The translations under genes and the position numbers were made by a program. 64,000 nt of DNA from LMUY01 sp965199095 (lineage in GTDB: Bacteria; Pseudomonadota; Alphaproteobacteria; Acetobacterales; Acetobacteraceae). This document shows positions 61,332 to 64,000 of this stretch, piece after piece. How positions within the stretch are numbered: the first letter of the stretch is position 1; each line of letters opens with the position of its first letter. The notes beneath the pieces are model-generated. The model saw only the letters and a program-made list of their open reading frames with translations, was not told where the DNA came from and made no database searches. The stretch spans positions 682,001-746,000 of the forward strand of contig CBDAQM010000003.1 of NCBI GenBank assembly GCA_965199095.1. The letters run 5' to 3'.

Positions 61332-63578
61332 TCAGCCATGGAAGCCGAACTGCCCGACGGTCTTAAGCGTGATCTCGAACAAGATCGTGGTTCCGCCGCT
61401 GTCGTTGTTGATCGAAGTATAACGGCGATAGAAGTTCACGTCGAAGATAAAGCATTCGTCCTCGTACGTGGCATGGGCACCGACGCCCACCATCTTGCCG
61501 AGTGTCAGGTCGCGGCGGACAAAGCCGTTGACCTTGTAAGGGCCATATTGGCTGCTTGCGCCCAACGTGACCTCATCCCGGGGCACGAAAAAGCTGGCGG
61601 GATATTGGGCGGGCGCCAAGCTGGCCGGCGACTGGTCGAACAGGAAATAGGGGTTGGTCGACGAGTAGAGGTAGCCGAGGCTGGGGCGGAACAGGGGCGT
61701 CCCGGCCGATGCCACGGCGTCGACGAAGCGGATGTTGCCGCTGCGCGGGTCGACCCGCGTCCGTCCCGTGAGGTCGAGCCAACTGGCCGGGGTAATCGTC
61801 GCGCGGGCGACCACGTCGGAGACGTGCTTGTTCAATCCGGACAGCGGCGGCAGGCTGTCATCCACGTGTTCGCGGTAGGACTGCCCGATCAGGGTGTCGA
61901 TGTTCGTGCTCCCCACCGTCCACGCCGTATGCAGCCCGACATTGGCGCGCAGGCCGCCCTCGAACCGGTCGATGCCGGGGAAGCGATTGATCGAGAACAG
62001 GTTTGCGTCGGTGAACTCGAAATCCAGCGCGTCCTCGTTCGGGATGTTCCGGTTCAGGAAGGCGCCGGCATTCGGTGCTGCGATCACTTGCACAATCGGC
62101 TCGATGATCTGCGTGCCGCTGGCGCCGCCATCCCGCATGAACGGCCAGCGCATTTCCGCGGCGACCGTGGGCTGGGCGCGTGCCGTGGTCACGTTGTCCA
62201 CCGTGCCGTAGGTGGGTTGCTGGTTCAGGTCGGTCGCCTCGTAGGCGGCGACGTCGGTATGGATGGTGATCTTGTACTGCTCACCCAAATCGCCGGAAAA
62301 CGGGCGCTGCCAATCCAGGCTGGCGCCCGCCCGCTGGGTGTTGGTGCCCTGCTCGCGCACGACGTTGAAATCCGTGGTGTCGAACCGGAACCGCCCGCCC
62401 AGCGGATCTTCCTCGGAAAAGAAGCTGTATTCGTAGCGCGGCAGCACGTAGGGCAGCTTGGCCTGCGAGATGGTGGTGGCGAGCCCCTGATAGGCGATGG
62501 CGTCCAGCTTGGTGTAGACGCCGACGCCGAAGCCTTCGATGGAGCCGGTGCTGGTCAGCACGCTGTTGTAGTCCTGCACCCGGAAGTCGCGCAGGTAGTC
62601 GGTCGAGCTGGCGCGGTTGATGTTGAAGCCGTAGCGCCAGGTGTCGTCATAGGCGAAATTGCCCTTGGCGAACACGTAGCCTTGCGCCTGCCCCTGGTCG
62701 AACGCGGTCCCGGCCTCCACCCGGAGCGTGCCGTTGTTGAAGCGGCGGCGGTATTCGACGCCAAGGCCTTCGCCCGAGCCGCTCGTGATTTCCGGCGTCA
62801 GCGTCAGGTCCTGGTTCGGGTCGATCGCCCAAAAATACGGCGTGGCCAGGAACGCGCCGATATGGCTGCTTGCGCCGAAGGACGGCACCAGGAACCCGCT
62901 GGCCCGCCGCACGGACGGATCCGGGTGGGACAGGTAGGGCAGGTAGGCCACCGGCACGCCGAACATGTCGATGGTGGCGTCGTGATACTCGATGCGGTGG
63001 TTTTCCAGGTCCTGCGTCGCCGTGAGGGCCTGGATCTGCCACAGCGGCGGTTTGGACGGGTCCGTGGCGCAGAGGTTGCAGGTGGTATAGACGGCATGGG
63101 TCAACTCGTTGATCTTGCCGTCGGTGCGCCGGGCGCCGTTGGCCGCCAGCTTGCCGTTCTCCGCCAGCAGCGCCCGCATGTCCTTCAGCACGCCTTCGCG
63201 CATGCCCTGCGTCAGCTCCGCGTAATCGGCGAACAGCACCTGGCCGTCCGGCTCCACGATGACGACGTTGCCGCTGGCGGCCGCGACGTTGGTGTTGCGG
63301 TCGAACGTGATCTTGTCGGCACGCAGCACGTGGTCGTTCTGCCACGCCTCGACATGGCCGGAGGCGGTGACGATGCCCGTCGCCCGGTCGTATTCGAAAT
63401 TATCCGCGGTGAACGCGACCGGCTGGTTGCGGTCCAGCGGCGTGGTGTTCTTGCTGCCGCCGCCGGCCGCGGCGCCGAACTGCGCCTGCGCAGGCTGCGC
63501 GGCCGCGACGGTCCCCAGCATGGCCGCGACGACGAGCGGCCGCTTCATCCAGGCGTCGATCCTGCGTCCGCGCGCCAT
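61332..63578 (-). CDS. lptD: LPS assembly outer-membrane protein LptD
   Basis: LptD is the outer-membrane barrel that inserts lipopolysaccharide. The 748-residue product has a leader ending AAAQPAQAQ, an OstA-type jellyroll beginning PVAFTADNFEYDRATGIVTASGHVEA, and a barrel region with YLPYLSHPDPSVRRASGFLVPSFG, a strongly conserved LptD sequence. One CNLC pair lies in the N-terminal part; the E. coli disulfide arrangement is not reproduced exactly. Its ATG overlaps the lptG stop (TAATG). SurA, which folds it, is encoded next. Confidence 0.95.
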   Translation of the reverse strand: MARGRRIDAWMKRPLVVAAMLGTVAAAQPAQAQFGAAAGGGSKNTTPLDRNQPVAFTADNFEYDRATGIVTASGHVEAWQNDHVLRADKITFDRNTNVAAASGNVVIVEPDGQVLFADYAELTQGMREGVLKDMRALLAENGKLAANGARRTDGKINELTHAVYTTCNLCATDPSKPPLWQIQALTATQDLENHRIEYHDATIDMFGVPVAYLPYLSHPDPSVRRASGFLVPSFGASSHIGAFLATPYFWAIDPNQDLTLTPEITSGSGEGLGVEYRRRFNNGTLRVEAGTAFDQGQAQGYVFAKGNFAYDDTWRYGFNINRASSTDYLRDFRVQDYNSVLTSTGSIEGFGVGVYTKLDAIAYQGLATTISQAKLPYVLPRYEYSFFSEEDPLGGRFRFDTTDFNVVREQGTNTQRAGASLDWQRPFSGDLGEQYKITIHTDVAAYEATDLNQQPTYGTVDNVTTARAQPTVAAEMRWPFMRDGGASGTQIIEPIVQVIAAPNAGAFLNRNIPNEDALDFEFTDANLFSINRFPGIDRFEGGLRANVGLHTAWTVGSTNIDTLIGQSYREHVDDSLPPLSGLNKHVSDVVARATITPASWLDLTGRTRVDPRSGNIRFVDAVASAGTPLFRPSLGYLYSSTNPYFLFDQSPASLAPAQYPASFFVPRDEVTLGASSQYGPYKVNGFVRRDLTLGKMVGVGAHATYEDECFIFDVNFYRRYTSINNDSGGTTILFEITLKTVGQFGFHG

Positions 63579-64000
63579 TAGCCATCCTCAAGATGCAGCA
63601 GCAATGCGACGGCGAGCATCATGCCGGCGAGGGCCGGGGCCCAGGCCGCCAACATCGCGGGCAAGGTGCCGGACTGGCCGAACTCCTCCGTCACCTTCGA
63701 GACGACGAACAGCAGGAACCCGGCCGTGACGCCGCTGCCGATCATCTGCGCCACGCCGCCACGCCGCGTCGGCCGCATGGAGAAGCCGGCAGCCACCAGC
63801 GTCATCGTGGCGGCGAGCAACGGCAAGGCCAGCAGCGTCTGGAAATGCAGCCGGTGGCGGATGGCGGAGAAGCCGGAGCGTTCCAGCAACCGGATGAAAT
63901 CCGGCAGGGCCCAGACGGAGAGCGTGTCAGGCGAGGCGAAGCTTTCCTGCACCCGTTCCACCGTGAGGTCGGTGGGCAGCCGCATCGTGCCGGCGTCGCC
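63578..64000 (-). CDS. lptG: LPS export permease LptG (5' part beyond window)
   Basis: The visible 140 C-terminal residues read MRLPTDLTVERVQESFASPDTLSVWALPDFI, then a run of three membrane helices: HFQTLLALPLLAATMTLVAAGFSM, IGSGVTAGFLLFVVSKVTEEFGQSG and LPAMLAAWAPALAGMMLAVALLL. This is the end of the YjgP/YjgQ fold. LptG with LptF forms the inner-membrane pore that extracts LPS. Its place directly before lptD, with a TAATG overlap, favours LptG over LptF, as lptF-lptG-lptD is the common order. Confidence 0.9.
   Translation of the reverse strand, partial: GDAGTMRLPTDLTVERVQESFASPDTLSVWALPDFIRLLERSGFSAIRHRLHFQTLLALPLLAATMTLVAAGFSMRPTRRGGVAQMIGSGVTAGFLLFVVSKVTEEFGQSGTLPAMLAAWAPALAGMMLAVALLLHLEDG

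Noticed and set aside
60570..63581. A 1003-codon plus-strand open frame opposite surA and lptD
   Set aside because: It lacks any domain, while the minus-strand frames encode clear SurA and LptD. High GC content removes stop codons by chance.

Overview
The window is GC-rich bacterial chromosome with tightly packed genes, many 4-base ATGA/GTGA overlaps and frequent GTG or TTG starts. The gene set points to an alphaproteobacterium, most likely of the Acetobacteraceae/Rhodospirillales type: lptG-lptD-surA-rsmA in a row, class II DAHP synthase, an OxyR-type regulator beside katG, and scattered copies of a short CCCTCTCCC/GGGAGAGGG hairpin repeat. Genus cannot be fixed from the sequence alone. No rRNA, tRNA, CRISPR array, intact insertion sequence or prophage was recognised.

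Layout. 1-9196 is mostly housekeeping: MurU-like nucleotidyltransferase (cut by the edge), tsaE, a thioredoxin-reductase-like ferredoxin-NADP reductase, a ClpP-type protease, an amidase, a glycosyltransferase, then a minus-strand run (arylesterase, thpR, uracil-DNA glycosylase, phosphatase-like protein, retropepsin-like protease). 9195-12418 is an ABC ATPase plus 832-residue FtsX-type permease, divergent from the esterase. 12483-16486 holds small or poorly known proteins, including an SDR-like gene with no ordinary start codon. 16487-30870 carries gltX, an amino-acid binding protein, a vapBC module with a frameshifted acetyltransferase, purQ-purL, a BolA-like protein, grxD, glutathione reductase, DAHP synthase, pncB and a polar amino-acid ABC transporter. 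30871-32664 is a lower-GC, gene-poor stretch. 32665-42297 is a metabolic block: a minus-strand cupin/SDR/two-flavoprotein operon divergent from a complete branched-chain-type ABC transporter and a further flavoprotein oxidase.

42480-46813 is the most unusual part: four minus-strand genes encoding an unrecognised 261-residue protein, a P-loop-type protein with degraded ATP motifs, an intact BrxC/BrxD-like (DUF2791-type) ATPase, and a minimal SNF2 motor. Gene overlaps indicate co-expression. It resembles the ATPase-plus-helicase core of BREX and Shango anti-phage systems but lacks their other hallmark genes, and is the best candidate here for an undescribed system.

47198-50548 is a LysR-controlled amidohydrolase plus MFS transporter, probably an acquired catabolic unit. 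51087-54365 is katG with oxyR. 54366-57768 has two secreted or unknown proteins and two binding proteins, one apparently shortened by a large internal deletion. 57921-64000 ends with a P1 peptidase and the outer-membrane biogenesis run rsmA-surA-lptD-lptG.
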